Program-made: the position numbers and the translations under genes
Notes under the pieces: generated by a model
The model's input: the letters and a program-made list of their open reading frames with translations, nothing else
Database searches by the model: none
Told to the model about the DNA's origin: nothing
Shown here: in pieces, positions 1-7,421 of the stretch
Numbering within the stretch: position 1 is the first letter of the stretch
Layout of the letters: every line of letters begins with the position of its first letter
Assembly (NCBI RefSeq): GCF_000565015.1
Contig: NZ_JDFF01000004.1
Coordinates: 1 to 64,000, forward strand
Source: Porphyromonas catoniae ATCC 51270
GTDB taxonomy: Bacteria; Bacteroidota; Bacteroidia; Bacteroidales; Porphyromonadaceae
Direction: 5' to 3'
Length of the DNA: 64,000 nt

Positions 1-389
1 TTGCTGATGGTGTGCCCCACGCGCTGACGGATGCCATCGATGAACTTGTCAAAGACAGGGAGAAAGGTGCTGAACTCCTGGATTTGCCCGAGGTAGGCGG
101 AGCGGAGCTTGTCCAGCGAGATCGTTTGGTCGTCTTGGTACTTGTGGTAGAGGGAGTGGAGGCTGGTGGAGATGGCATCTAGGCTAGCATTGACAGCGAG
201 GGCTTCTGAGGAGCGTCCCTTCTGTCGGCTGGTTCTGCTATTCCACTGTGCCTTGTCTACGAAGATCTTCGTGGAGCCAAGATTGCTCATAGCTCCTCCG
301 AGGAAGATCCGTAGCATGACGGGCGACTTGCCTTCTTTGTTCTCGTAGTTGGAGCGTAGGTAGAAGGACACCTTGAACGATTGTCTCAT
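1..389 (-). CDS. Tyrosine-type site-specific recombinase/integrase, N-terminal part (runs off window)
   Basis: The reading frame starts at ATG 389 and is still open at base 1, so about 129 N-terminal residues are visible. The protein begins MRQSFKVSFYLRS and continues with a GKSPVMLRIFLGG segment. This is the usual start of Bacteroidota phage/conjugative-element integrases: an Arm-type DNA-binding beta domain followed by a helical SAM-like core-binding domain. The catalytic domain with the R..H-R-Y residues lies outside the window, so activity cannot be judged. A TAACTTTG -7 box (421-428) lies 32 bp upstream and overlaps a perfect TGTAGCA/TGCTACA palindrome. The gene points away from the nearby tRNA-Ser 3' end, as in elements integrated at tRNA genes. 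I infer an integrative element extending to the left of the window. Confidence 0.85.
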   Translation of the reverse strand, partial: MRQSFKVSFYLRSNYENKEGKSPVMLRIFLGGAMSNLGSTKIFVDKAQWNSRTSRQKGRSSEALAVNASLDAISTSLHSLYHKYQDDQTISLDKLRSAYLGQIQEFSTFLPVFDKFIDGIRQRVGHTIS

Positions 390-406
390 AATGCATCATT
401 CCTTAG

Positions 407-539
407 TGTAGCAGGTGCTACAAAGTTACTTACTTATACATTGAATGAGAGTATGTTGCGGCCTTCAATTAGCCCTTCATTTAGCCGTCACTGCTACACT
501 AATTGCTACGCCTTGATTTGTGTAGCAGTTTCTGTAGCA
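407..539. other. Cluster of TGTAGCA/TGCTACA heptamers (probable integrase arm/operator sites)
   Basis: Six copies of one heptamer lie in 133 bp: TGTAGCA at 407-413, 521-527 and 533-539; TGCTACA at 416-422 and 492-498; and a one-base variant (TGCTACG) at 504-510. The first pair forms a perfect 7-2-7 palindrome over the integrase start-site region. The other four form two pairs spaced 12 bp, arranged as one large inverted repeat centred near 515. This fits arm-type recombinase or excisionase sites plus an autoregulatory operator. The function is inferred. Confidence 0.55.
421..428 (-). promoter_or_regulatory. Bacteroidota -7 box of the integrase gene
   Basis: TAACTTTG on the minus strand matches TAnnTTTG and lies 32 bp upstream of the integrase ATG. 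No TTTG is visible at the -33 position. It overlaps the TGTAGCA palindrome at 407-422 by two bases, which suggests repression by a protein bound there. Confidence 0.5.
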
Positions 540-609
540 GAATTTGACCGGTTGATGACGATTAGACCCTAGGGGTAAGCCGTCAGGTCTATGGACTGCA
601 TACAAAGAA

Positions 610-698
610 AAATCGTTGTAAGACCATGTCCTACAACGATTTCCTCTTGTTTTGAAGGCTTCTGTGACGACCATTTCGCAGTCACTTTGAAGCCTTTT
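610..698. terminator. Two consecutive hairpins between the element and tRNA-Ser
   Basis: The first hairpin pairs AAATCGTTGTA (610-620) with TACAACGATTT (632-642). The second pairs AAGGCTTC plus GTGAC (655-668) with GTCAC and GAAGCCTT (681-696). The second is followed by TTTTT on the plus strand, so it reads best as a plus-strand terminator, although no plus-strand gene is visible upstream. Confidence 0.5.
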
Positions 699-700
699 TG

Positions 701-788
701 CGGAGAGGGCGGGATTCGAACCCGCGAAACGCTTTTGGCGTTTACACACTTTCCAGGCGTGCCTCTTCAACCACTCGAGCACCTCTCC
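701..788 (-). tRNA. tRNA-Ser (anticodon GGA)
   Basis: On the minus strand the gene runs from GGAGAGG (788-782) to CCTCTCC plus discriminator G (708-701). It has the class II long variable arm, a GGTTCGAATCC T-loop and anticodon GGA (read from 754-752), which decodes UCC and UCU. It is 88 nt long without an encoded CCA. It is intact, and its 3' end faces the integrase fragment, so it is the likely attB of the neighbouring element. A TATCTTTG promoter box lies 40 bp upstream. Confidence 0.95.
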
Positions 789-827
789 TCTCCGTTTTTC
801 CTTTGGGGCTACCCCGAAAAGACCCCG

Positions 828-860
828 CAAAGATAGAAATATATATCCATTTAGCCAAAA
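828..860 (-). promoter_or_regulatory. Promoter of tRNA-Ser
   Basis: TATCTTTG (minus strand, 828-835) has a TTTG at 857-860, spaced 21 bp. This is the Bacteroidota -33/-7 pattern with a slightly long spacer. Confidence 0.65.
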
Positions 861-984
861 GCCCTCGCTCTATCACCTATTGCTCCTCCGCTCCCCAATG
901 GCATTAGAGTTATCGGTGCGAAACACCTGCTCAAAGAGGGCTGGATGCACTGCCTACGGAGGGCATTTCCCCGTCCAAACAAAA

Positions 985-1068
985 CCCTTGCAAGGGTTCC
1001 CCCGAGAGTCCTTGCAAGGGTTTGCGAGGAAAGGCTTGCAAGGGTTTCAAGCCAAGCCCTTGCAAGGA
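985..1068. repeat. Family B palindrome array, copy 1 (4 units, 24-bp pitch)
   Basis: Four CCCTTGCAAGGG-type palindromes are centred at 990/991, 1014/1015, 1038/1039 and 1062/1063, which is exactly 24 bp apart. The 12-bp spacers differ between units. The array lies between the divergent tRNA-Ser and nspC genes. The rest of 836-1225 shows no supportable gene; ORFs reading through the palindromes are artefacts of the repeat. Confidence 0.85.
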
Positions 1069-1225
1069 TTATGGGAGAGCTCCAAAATAGGAAAAGCAGG
1101 GAGGGCAAAGGACAACTAAGAGGAGAGCCATAGTCAATCACCTGGCTAGATGATGGGACATTACGAGGAGAATGAGAGCATCCCCAGGTTGGAAAACTAC
1201 GTAAAGAAAAGAGGGGCAGATTTAC

Positions 1226-1233
1226 TATCTTTG
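1226..1233 (+). promoter_or_regulatory. -7 box of nspC
   Basis: TATCTTTG, a full TAnnTTTG match, lies 35 bp upstream of the nspC start codon. Confidence 0.65.
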
Positions 1234-1268
1234 TAACTTAAACGAGCGTAGAGTATAGACGATAAGCT

Positions 1269-2414
1269 TTGGCAACAACAATACAAGCAGTACCCTCCCC
1301 CTGTTACATCCTCGAGGAAGACCTCCTGAGGAGGAACCTTACCCTCATACAGAGCGTGGCTAAGCGGGCAGGCGTGGAGATCATCCTAGCCTTCAAGGCC
1401 TATGCCTTGTGGAAGACCTTCCCCATTATCCGGGAGTACATCACCCATAGCACAGCTAGCTCCATCTGGGAGGCACAGCTTGCCTTCGAGGAGATGGGCG
1501 CACGTGCCCATACCTTCTCCCCAGCCTATACCCTGGAGGAATTCCCTAGCTTCCTACGCTACAGCTCGCATATTACCTTCAACTCCCTAAGCCAAATAGA
1601 GCGTCTTCGCCCACTCATGCCACGGGATGGGAGCGTATCCTTCGGGCTTCGGATTAACCCCGAGTATTCGGCTGTCGAGACCGACCTCTATAACCCTTGC
1701 GCTCCAGGCTCTCGCTTCGGTGTGCCAGCAAGTGAGCTACGGACTCTGCCCGAGGGCATTGAAGGGCTGCACTTCCACTCCTTGTGCGAGGGGACAGCCG
1801 AAGACCTAGAGCAAACGCTCGCTATCATTGAGCAGAGTTTCGCCCATATCCTTCCTAAGATCAAGTGGCTAAACATGGGTGGGGGGCACCTGATGACCAG
1901 GAAGGACTACGACGTCGAGCGACTTATCCGAGTACTTCGGGACTTTAAGGCTCGTCATCCACACCTCTCACTCATCCTCGAGCCAGGCAGTGCCTTCGCA
2001 TGGCAGACGGGCTACCTTACCTCCTCCGTAGTAGACATCGTTGAGCATCATGGCATACGCACGGCCATCGTGGACGTATCATTCACATGCCACATGCCCG
2101 ATTGTCTTGAGATGCCCTACCAGCCAGCCATCCGAGGAGCGAAAAGCACTACGGAATACAACCGTGAGGCACATAGCTATCGCATCGGGGGAAATAGTTG
2201 TCTCAGTGGAGACTTCATCGGCTACTGGGAGTTTGATCGCCCCCTACAGATCGGCGACGAAGTAATCTTTGAGGACATGCTCCACTATACCACGGTGAAG
2301 ACAACAATGTTCAATGGTATCACACACCCATCGATTGCCCTCAAGCACAGCGATGGTAGTATTGAATGCCTTCGCTCCTTTAGCTACGAAGACTACAAAG
2401 GACGCATGGACTAA
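1269..2414 (+). CDS. nspC: Carboxynorspermidine decarboxylase
   Basis: The 381-residue protein is a fold-III PLP-dependent decarboxylase of the alanine racemase/ornithine decarboxylase type. NspC converts carboxyspermidine or carboxynorspermidine to spermidine or norspermidine in the alternative polyamine route. The PLP lysine is in AFKAYALW (K43). A GGGH loop near residue 205 and LEPGSAF near 237 are the phosphate- and substrate-binding elements of the family. The length matches known NspC (about 380). The start codon is TTG (1269-1271): no in-frame ATG lies nearby, and the N-terminus ATTIQAVPSPCYILE aligns well with the family. It has its own promoter. nrdB follows 36 bp downstream on the same strand and may be cotranscribed. 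The partner carboxynorspermidine dehydrogenase is not in the window. Confidence 0.93.
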   Translation: MATTIQAVPSPCYILEEDLLRRNLTLIQSVAKRAGVEIILAFKAYALWKTFPIIREYITHSTASSIWEAQLAFEEMGARAHTFSPAYTLEEFPSFLRYSSHITFNSLSQIERLRPLMPRDGSVSFGLRINPEYSAVETDLYNPCAPGSRFGVPASELRTLPEGIEGLHFHSLCEGTAEDLEQTLAIIEQSFAHILPKIKWLNMGGGHLMTRKDYDVERLIRVLRDFKARHPHLSLILEPGSAFAWQTGYLTSSVVDIVEHHGIRTAIVDVSFTCHMPDCLEMPYQPAIRGAKSTTEYNREAHSYRIGGNSCLSGDFIGYWEFDRPLQIGDEVIFEDMLHYTTVKTTMFNGITHPSIALKHSDGSIECLRSFSYEDYKGRMD

Positions 2415-2450
2415 AACCAAACCGACTATCAGTAATAACCAAATACAAAT

Positions 2451-3401
2451 ATGATCTTCGATAAACGGACGGAATACAAGCCCTTTGAATATCCAGAGGT
2501 ACAGCGGTTCATCGACAACATGAATCGTACCTTCTGGGTACACTCTGAGGTGGACTTCAGTGACGACATCCAGGACTTCAAGACCCTACTCACCGATGAG
2601 GAGCGTGAAGTCATCAAGCGTAGCCTACTAGCGATAGCACAGGTAGAGGTAACGGTGAAGACCTTCTGGGGGAAGCTCTACGAGTTCTTACCCAAGCCAG
2701 AGTTCAACGACCTAGGGGCAACCTTTAGTGAGTCTGAATGCCGTCACTCATCAGCCTATGCTAGGTTACTCGAGGTAGTGGGCCTAGAGGAGGAGTTCAA
2801 GAAGCTCTTGGATATCCCCGTCTTCCGTCGCAAGCTCGAGCTGACAGAGGAGCATTTGAGTTCGCAGCAGGACTTTATACACAAGCTCTTCTTCTTCACT
2901 ATCGTCATCGAGAACTCCTCACTCTTCTCTCAGTTCGCCAACATGGTAGCCTTCTCGCACTTCAAGGGCATACTGAAGAATACAGCCAATATGGTCTCAT
3001 GGAGCAGTGTGGATGAGCAGTGTCACGCCGATGCCGGTGTATATATCATCAACAAGATCTTCACAGAGTACCCAGAGATGCGACTTAGCACCGAGGAGGT
3101 AGAGCGTATGGTACGCCACTACCTGGCCTACGAAGAGGAGCTCTTGACATGGATCTATGAGCCTGGAGAGCTAGAGTTTTACTCTGCGAAGGACATGCTC
3201 TCATTCATGAAGTACCGTGTAGATAATGCTCTGACGCAAATGGGCTACGACAAGGTATATAACATCTCTACCGAGGAGTACCTGCCCATGCAGTGGTTCG
3301 ATGAATACGTCTATGCTAATGACCTAGACGACTTCTTTGCCAAGCGACCCACCGCCTATACTAAGCACGATAGACCCATTACCGCAAATGACTTATTCTA
3401 G
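2451..3401 (+). CDS. nrdB: Ribonucleoside-diphosphate reductase, beta (radical) subunit
   Basis: This is the R2 subunit of class I ribonucleotide reductase (316 aa). It carries the dimetal centre and radical needed to make dNTPs. Visible ligands are E66, E96 and H99 in the first half (ECRHSSAY, with the radical tyrosine Y103) and E154, E189 and H192 in the second half (IENSSLF and DEQCH). The first ligand is Glu where the classical enzyme has Asp. The C-terminal tail (HDRPITANDLF) is the peptide that normally docks on NrdA. No N-terminal ATP-cone precedes the R2 fold, which begins almost at once with TEYKPFEYPEVQ. nrdA overlaps its 3' end by 14 bp. Confidence 0.95.
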   Translation: MIFDKRTEYKPFEYPEVQRFIDNMNRTFWVHSEVDFSDDIQDFKTLLTDEEREVIKRSLLAIAQVEVTVKTFWGKLYEFLPKPEFNDLGATFSESECRHSSAYARLLEVVGLEEEFKKLLDIPVFRRKLELTEEHLSSQQDFIHKLFFFTIVIENSSLFSQFANMVAFSHFKGILKNTANMVSWSSVDEQCHADAGVYIINKIFTEYPEMRLSTEEVERMVRHYLAYEEELLTWIYEPGELEFYSAKDMLSFMKYRVDNALTQMGYDKVYNISTEEYLPMQWFDEYVYANDLDDFFAKRPTAYTKHDRPITANDLF

Positions 3402-5070
3402 ACAAGAGCCTTGGTGGTACAACGAGGAGTCCAAGGCCGTCCTCGATAGAGGCTATCTCCTCAACGGAGAGACCATACACGATGCCATAGATCGTATCAC
3501 CTCATCTGTCTGCTCGTACCTTGGGCAGAGCGTAGGCACAGATAGCCTCAAGGAGGAGTTTAAGGATGCCATCTACAAGGGCTGGCTCTCCCTCTCCTCT
3601 CCTATCTGGACCAATGCTGGCACCTCCCGTGGGCTCCCTATCTCCTGTCAGGGATGTTACATCGGGGATAGCATCGCCGACATCACTACGAAGCTAGGTG
3701 AGGTGATGATGCACACCAAGCTAGGTGCTGGTACATCTGCCTACTTCGGTAACCTCAGAGGTCGCGGGGCATCCATCGCAAACAACGGGAAGTCCTCTGG
3801 TGCAGTCTCCTTCATGAAGCTCTTTGACACGGTGATGACCGTCGTCACACAGGGCTCCCGCAGAGGGTCATTCGCTGCCTACCTAGACATCGACCATCCC
3901 GACATCGAGGAGTTCCTACGCATTAAGGATATAGGTAGTGATCTGCAGAACATCTTCTACGCTGTCTGCGTACCCGACTACTGGATGGTCGAGATGATTG
4001 AGGGTGATGAGGAGAAGCGCAGGATCTGGGCGAAGGTCTTGGAGTCTCGTGTGCAGAAGGGACTACCTTATATATGGTTTAGTGACACCAATAATATTAA
4101 TAAGCCTGAGATCTATCAGTATCTAGGTTGCAACATCACCCATAGTAACCTCTGTAGCGAGATCGCTCTACCAGATGCGGACAAAGAGACCTTCATCTGC
4201 TGTCTCTGCTCTCTGAACCTCGCCCTCTACGATGAGTGGAAGGACACCAACCTACCCGAGCTAGCAGTGATGTTCCTCGATGGTATCCTCTCGGAGTACA
4301 TCGCCAAGACGGATGGGAAGAAATTCCTAAAGTATGCTGCCAACTTCGCTAAGCGACATCGGGCAATAGGTATCGGTGTACTCGGGTGGCACTCCTACCT
4401 ACAGAGCAAGATGATCCCCTTTGGCTCATTGAAGGCTAATGCCCTCACCACGGAGATCTTCGGCCTTATAGAGCGAAAGACCACTGCTGAGAGCCTTCGC
4501 CTAGCAGAGCTCCTAGGCCCTGCGCCCATCTTCGAGGAGAATGGCTACCCTGGCGTCAAGTATCGTAACACGACACGCCTTGCTATTGCTCCGACGACAT
4601 CCTCTTCTTCTATCCTCGGACAGGTAAGCCCAGGTATCGAGCCTTACTCCAGTAACTATTATAAGGTAGGTCTTGCAAAGGGGAACTTTATCCGCAAGAA
4701 TGTCTACCTACGCCAGCTCCTCGAGGCTAAGGGCAAAGACACCTATGAGGTATGGCGTGAGATCATGATGAACGCTGGCTCGGTACAGCACTTGGACTTC
4801 CTCTCGAATGAAGAGAAGGAGGTCTTCAAGACCTTCCGTGAGATCTCGCAGAAGGACATCATCATCCAGGCATCAATTCGTCAGAAGTTCATCGACCAAT
4901 CTCAGAGCCTCAATCTCAACATCCCACCAGAGATGCCAATCAAGGAGGTGAACCGTCTCATCATCGAGGCTTGGAAGCTCGGCATCAAGGGTCTGTACTA
5001 CCAGCGCAGTAACAGTGTCTCAAAGGACATGATCACAAACCTTGTCACCTGTACCAGCTGCGAGGCTTAG
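3388..5070 (+). CDS. nrdA: Ribonucleoside-diphosphate reductase, alpha (catalytic) subunit, no ATP-cone
   Basis: This is the R1 subunit, which reduces ribonucleoside diphosphates with NrdB. Catalytic features seen are C87 in SCQGCYIGDS and C271/C272 (redox pair), the N254-L-C256-S-E258 active-site motif with the thiyl radical cysteine, the YYQRSNS segment with the radical-transfer tyrosines, and a C-terminal C555-T-S-C558 tail. At 560 aa it is short for NrdA (usually 700-850), because it starts directly at the helical domain (RGYLLNGETIHDAIDRI) with no N-terminal ATP-cone. I chose ATG 3388, inside the end of nrdB; an upstream in-frame start at 3337 would lengthen the overlap and add 17 unlikely residues. 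The gene is translationally coupled to nrdB. Confidence 0.93.
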   Translation: MTYSRQEPWWYNEESKAVLDRGYLLNGETIHDAIDRITSSVCSYLGQSVGTDSLKEEFKDAIYKGWLSLSSPIWTNAGTSRGLPISCQGCYIGDSIADITTKLGEVMMHTKLGAGTSAYFGNLRGRGASIANNGKSSGAVSFMKLFDTVMTVVTQGSRRGSFAAYLDIDHPDIEEFLRIKDIGSDLQNIFYAVCVPDYWMVEMIEGDEEKRRIWAKVLESRVQKGLPYIWFSDTNNINKPEIYQYLGCNITHSNLCSEIALPDADKETFICCLCSLNLALYDEWKDTNLPELAVMFLDGILSEYIAKTDGKKFLKYAANFAKRHRAIGIGVLGWHSYLQSKMIPFGSLKANALTTEIFGLIERKTTAESLRLAELLGPAPIFEENGYPGVKYRNTTRLAIAPTTSSSSILGQVSPGIEPYSSNYYKVGLAKGNFIRKNVYLRQLLEAKGKDTYEVWREIMMNAGSVQHLDFLSNEEKEVFKTFREISQKDIIIQASIRQKFIDQSQSLNLNIPPEMPIKEVNRLIIEAWKLGIKGLYYQRSNSVSKDMITNLVTCTSCEA

Positions 5071-5080
5071 CATTTCCCCT

Positions 5081-5118
5081 AGGTCTCTGCTTCCCTCTCC
5101 CAAGAGGAGCAGAGACCT
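5081..5118 (+). terminator. Hairpin after nrdA
   Basis: AGGTCTCTGCTTCC pairs with GGAGCAGAGACCT across an 11-nt loop, just after the nrdA stop. No T-tract follows, so termination may be weak or partial before ftsY. Confidence 0.5.
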
Positions 5119-5155
5119 CCTCCCTACCCCAATGATAAGGAACGAGTTTTAAAAT

Positions 5156-6109
5156 ATGGGACTATTCGGACTTTTCTCTAAAAAGAAAAAGGAGACGCTT
5201 GACGAAGGACTCGCCAAGAGCAAGGAGAATGTCTTCACTAAGATCGCACGTGCCGTAGCGGGTCGTACGACAATAGATGACTCAGTGCTTGATGAGCTAG
5301 AGGATGTACTAGTCACTAGTGACGTCGGCGTGGAGACTACCCTAAAGATCATCCGCCGCATCGAGGAGCGTGTCCAGCGAGACAAGTATGTCTCTACCTC
5401 GGAGCTGACAGGCATCCTACGAGGCGAGATCGCTGAGCTCCTCACCGAGAACGGAGCTACGGATGGTGAGGACTTCTCTCTACCTGCCGATAAGAAGCCC
5501 TACGTAATCATGGTCGTAGGGGTAAATGGTGTCGGGAAGACCACAACCATAGGCAAGCTCGCACATCAGTTTAAGCAGAACGGATACAAGGTGATGCTTG
5601 GTGCTGGAGACACCTTTAGGGCTGCAGCAATCGAGCAATTAGATATTTGGGCAAAGCGTGTGGACGTCCCACTCATCAAGCAGCATCAGTCTGCCGACCC
5701 AGCCTCCGTAGCCTTCGACACGCTAAGTGCCGCGATGAAGGCGGGCTCCGATGTCGTAATCATCGACACAGCGGGTAGACTACATAACAAGGTAGGCTTG
5801 ATGAACGAGCTAACGAAGATCCGCAGGGTCATGCAGAAGGTCGTCCCTGATGCTCCCCATGAAGTCCTCTTAGTCTTAGACGGAAGCACAGGGCAGAATG
5901 CCTTCGAGCAGGCCAAGCAGTTCACTGCAGCTACCGAGGTCAATGCTCTGGCCATCACTAAGCTCGATGGTACGGCCAAGGGTGGTGTAGTCATCGGTAT
6001 ATCAGATCAGTTTAAGATCCCAGTCAAGTATATAGGATTAGGTGAAGGCATTGAAGACCTTCAGCTTTTCAGAAAGAAAGAGTTTGTGGACTCCCTATTC
6101 GGAGAATGA
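5156..6109 (+). CDS. ftsY: Signal recognition particle receptor
   Basis: FtsY is the membrane-associated GTPase that docks SRP-ribosome complexes at the Sec translocon. The 317-residue protein has a short N-terminal basic stretch (FSKKKKE), a four-helix N domain, and the SRP-type G domain with GVNGVGKTTT (near residue 123), DTFRAAA, DTAGR, TKLDGTAKGG and the closing GLGEGIEDL motif. The long acidic A domain of the E. coli protein is absent, as usual in Bacteroidota. The stop codon overlaps the ATG of rimO (ATGA), so the two are coupled. The SRP RNA is also in this window (22113-22213). Confidence 0.96.
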   Translation: MGLFGLFSKKKKETLDEGLAKSKENVFTKIARAVAGRTTIDDSVLDELEDVLVTSDVGVETTLKIIRRIEERVQRDKYVSTSELTGILRGEIAELLTENGATDGEDFSLPADKKPYVIMVVGVNGVGKTTTIGKLAHQFKQNGYKVMLGAGDTFRAAAIEQLDIWAKRVDVPLIKQHQSADPASVAFDTLSAAMKAGSDVVIIDTAGRLHNKVGLMNELTKIRRVMQKVVPDAPHEVLLVLDGSTGQNAFEQAKQFTAATEVNALAITKLDGTAKGGVVIGISDQFKIPVKYIGLGEGIEDLQLFRKKEFVDSLFGE

Positions 6110-7410
6110 GAAAGAATCAAGTAGACGTCATCACACTCGGGTGCTCTAAGAACCTAGTAGATTCCGAGCAGCTCATCCGCCAGTTCCTAGCTAATGGATA
6201 CAAGGTAAGCCATAATTCATCAGCGGTGAATGGTGAGATCGTTGTCCTCAACACCTGTGGCTTCATTGGCGACGCACAGGAGGAGTCGATCAACATGATA
6301 CTCAAGATGGTCGAGGCCAAGAAGTCTGGGCGCATCGGGCAGGTCTATGTCATGGGCTGTCTGACGGAGCGTTTCATGGATGAGCTGAAGAAAGAGATAC
6401 CCGAGGTTGACGGATACTATGGGAAGTTTAACTGGAAGAACCTCCTCACCGACCTAGGCAAAGCCTACCATCATGACCCGCTAGGTGGCAATAGGAGCAT
6501 CACGACCCCTACCCACTACGCCTACATGAAGATCTCGGAGGGCTGTAACCGCAGCTGCTCCTACTGTGCCATCCCTATCATCACAGGCAAGCACAAGTCT
6601 CGTCCTATGGAGAGCCTCCTCGAGGAAGCTAAGGCCCTAGTTGCCTCTGGAGTCAAGGAGATCCAGCTCATCGCTCAGGACCTCACCTTCTATGGTCTAG
6701 ACATTTACAAGAAGAACTGTCTCGCCGAACTGATGCAGCGTCTCTCTGACGTCCAAGGCCTCGAGTGGCTACGTCTACACTATGCCTATCCAGCAGATTT
6801 CCCCAGAGAGATCCTCGATGTGATGAGGGAGCGTGATAACATCTGTAACTACCTCGATATAGCCCTACAACATATAAGTGACCGAATGCTTCGGGCTATG
6901 CGTCGGCGAGTGACCAAGGCTGAGACCTATGACCTCCTATGCTATATGCGCCAGAGCGTCCCAGGCATCCATCTAAGGACCACCCTGATGACTGGGCATC
7001 CTCATGAGACGGATCAAGACTTCGAGGAGCTGTTACAGTTCGTTCGGGATATTCGCTTTGATCGCATGGGGGCCTTCGTCTACTCACATGAGAGTGGTAC
7101 CTATGCCTACGAGCAATATGAGGACCACATCCCCCTCTCTGTCAAGCAGGAGCGTATGGATCGTCTGATGCAGACTCAGGAGCAGATTGCAGGAGAGCTG
7201 AATGCTGCCAAGGTCGGTCAGACCCTACGCACTCTGATTGATCGTGCCGAGGAGGAATACTTCATCGGTCGCACAGAGTACGACTCTCCTGAGGTCGATG
7301 GGGAAGTGCTTCTTGCCCGAGGCGAGCATCCAGATCTTCAGGTAGGTCACTTCTATCCCGTAGAGATTATTTCGGCGGATACCTTTGACCTTTACGGACG
7401 CATCCACTAG
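6106..7410 (+). CDS. rimO: Ribosomal protein uS12 methylthiotransferase
   Basis: RimO is a radical-SAM enzyme that methylthiolates the conserved Asp of ribosomal protein S12. The 434-residue protein has the N-terminal UPF0004 domain (VDVITLGCSKNLVDSEQL plus further cysteines for the auxiliary cluster), the radical-SAM motif C147-NRS-C151-SY-C154 in SEGCNRSCSYCAIP, and a C-terminal TRAM domain (ISADTFDLYGRI end). The LGCSKN signature separates RimO from MtaB (LGCKLN) and MiaB; an MtaB is encoded at 50027-51334. It overlaps ftsY by four bases and is followed after 11 bp by the HU/LysM gene. Confidence 0.95.
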   Translation: MRKNQVDVITLGCSKNLVDSEQLIRQFLANGYKVSHNSSAVNGEIVVLNTCGFIGDAQEESINMILKMVEAKKSGRIGQVYVMGCLTERFMDELKKEIPEVDGYYGKFNWKNLLTDLGKAYHHDPLGGNRSITTPTHYAYMKISEGCNRSCSYCAIPIITGKHKSRPMESLLEEAKALVASGVKEIQLIAQDLTFYGLDIYKKNCLAELMQRLSDVQGLEWLRLHYAYPADFPREILDVMRERDNICNYLDIALQHISDRMLRAMRRRVTKAETYDLLCYMRQSVPGIHLRTTLMTGHPHETDQDFEELLQFVRDIRFDRMGAFVYSHESGTYAYEQYEDHIPLSVKQERMDRLMQTQEQIAGELNAAKVGQTLRTLIDRAEEEYFIGRTEYDSPEVDGEVLLARGEHPDLQVGHFYPVEIISADTFDLYGRIH

Positions 7411-7421
7411 CACATCGCCCC

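Noticed and set aside
477-830. 117-aa minus-strand ORF over tRNA-Ser
   Set aside because: It is a read-through of the tRNA gene (EVLEWLKRHAWKVCKR-type peptide), a common artefact.
701-1070. CRISPR-like regular spacing of CCCTTGCAAGGG repeats
   Set aside because: Repeats are 12 nt with 12-nt spacers, only four units, and no cas genes; far too short for CRISPR repeats and spacers. The family A arrays fail for the same reasons.
851-1141. 96-aa minus-strand ORF and overlapping plus-strand ORFs
   Set aside because: They are translations of the family B palindromes, with no other support.
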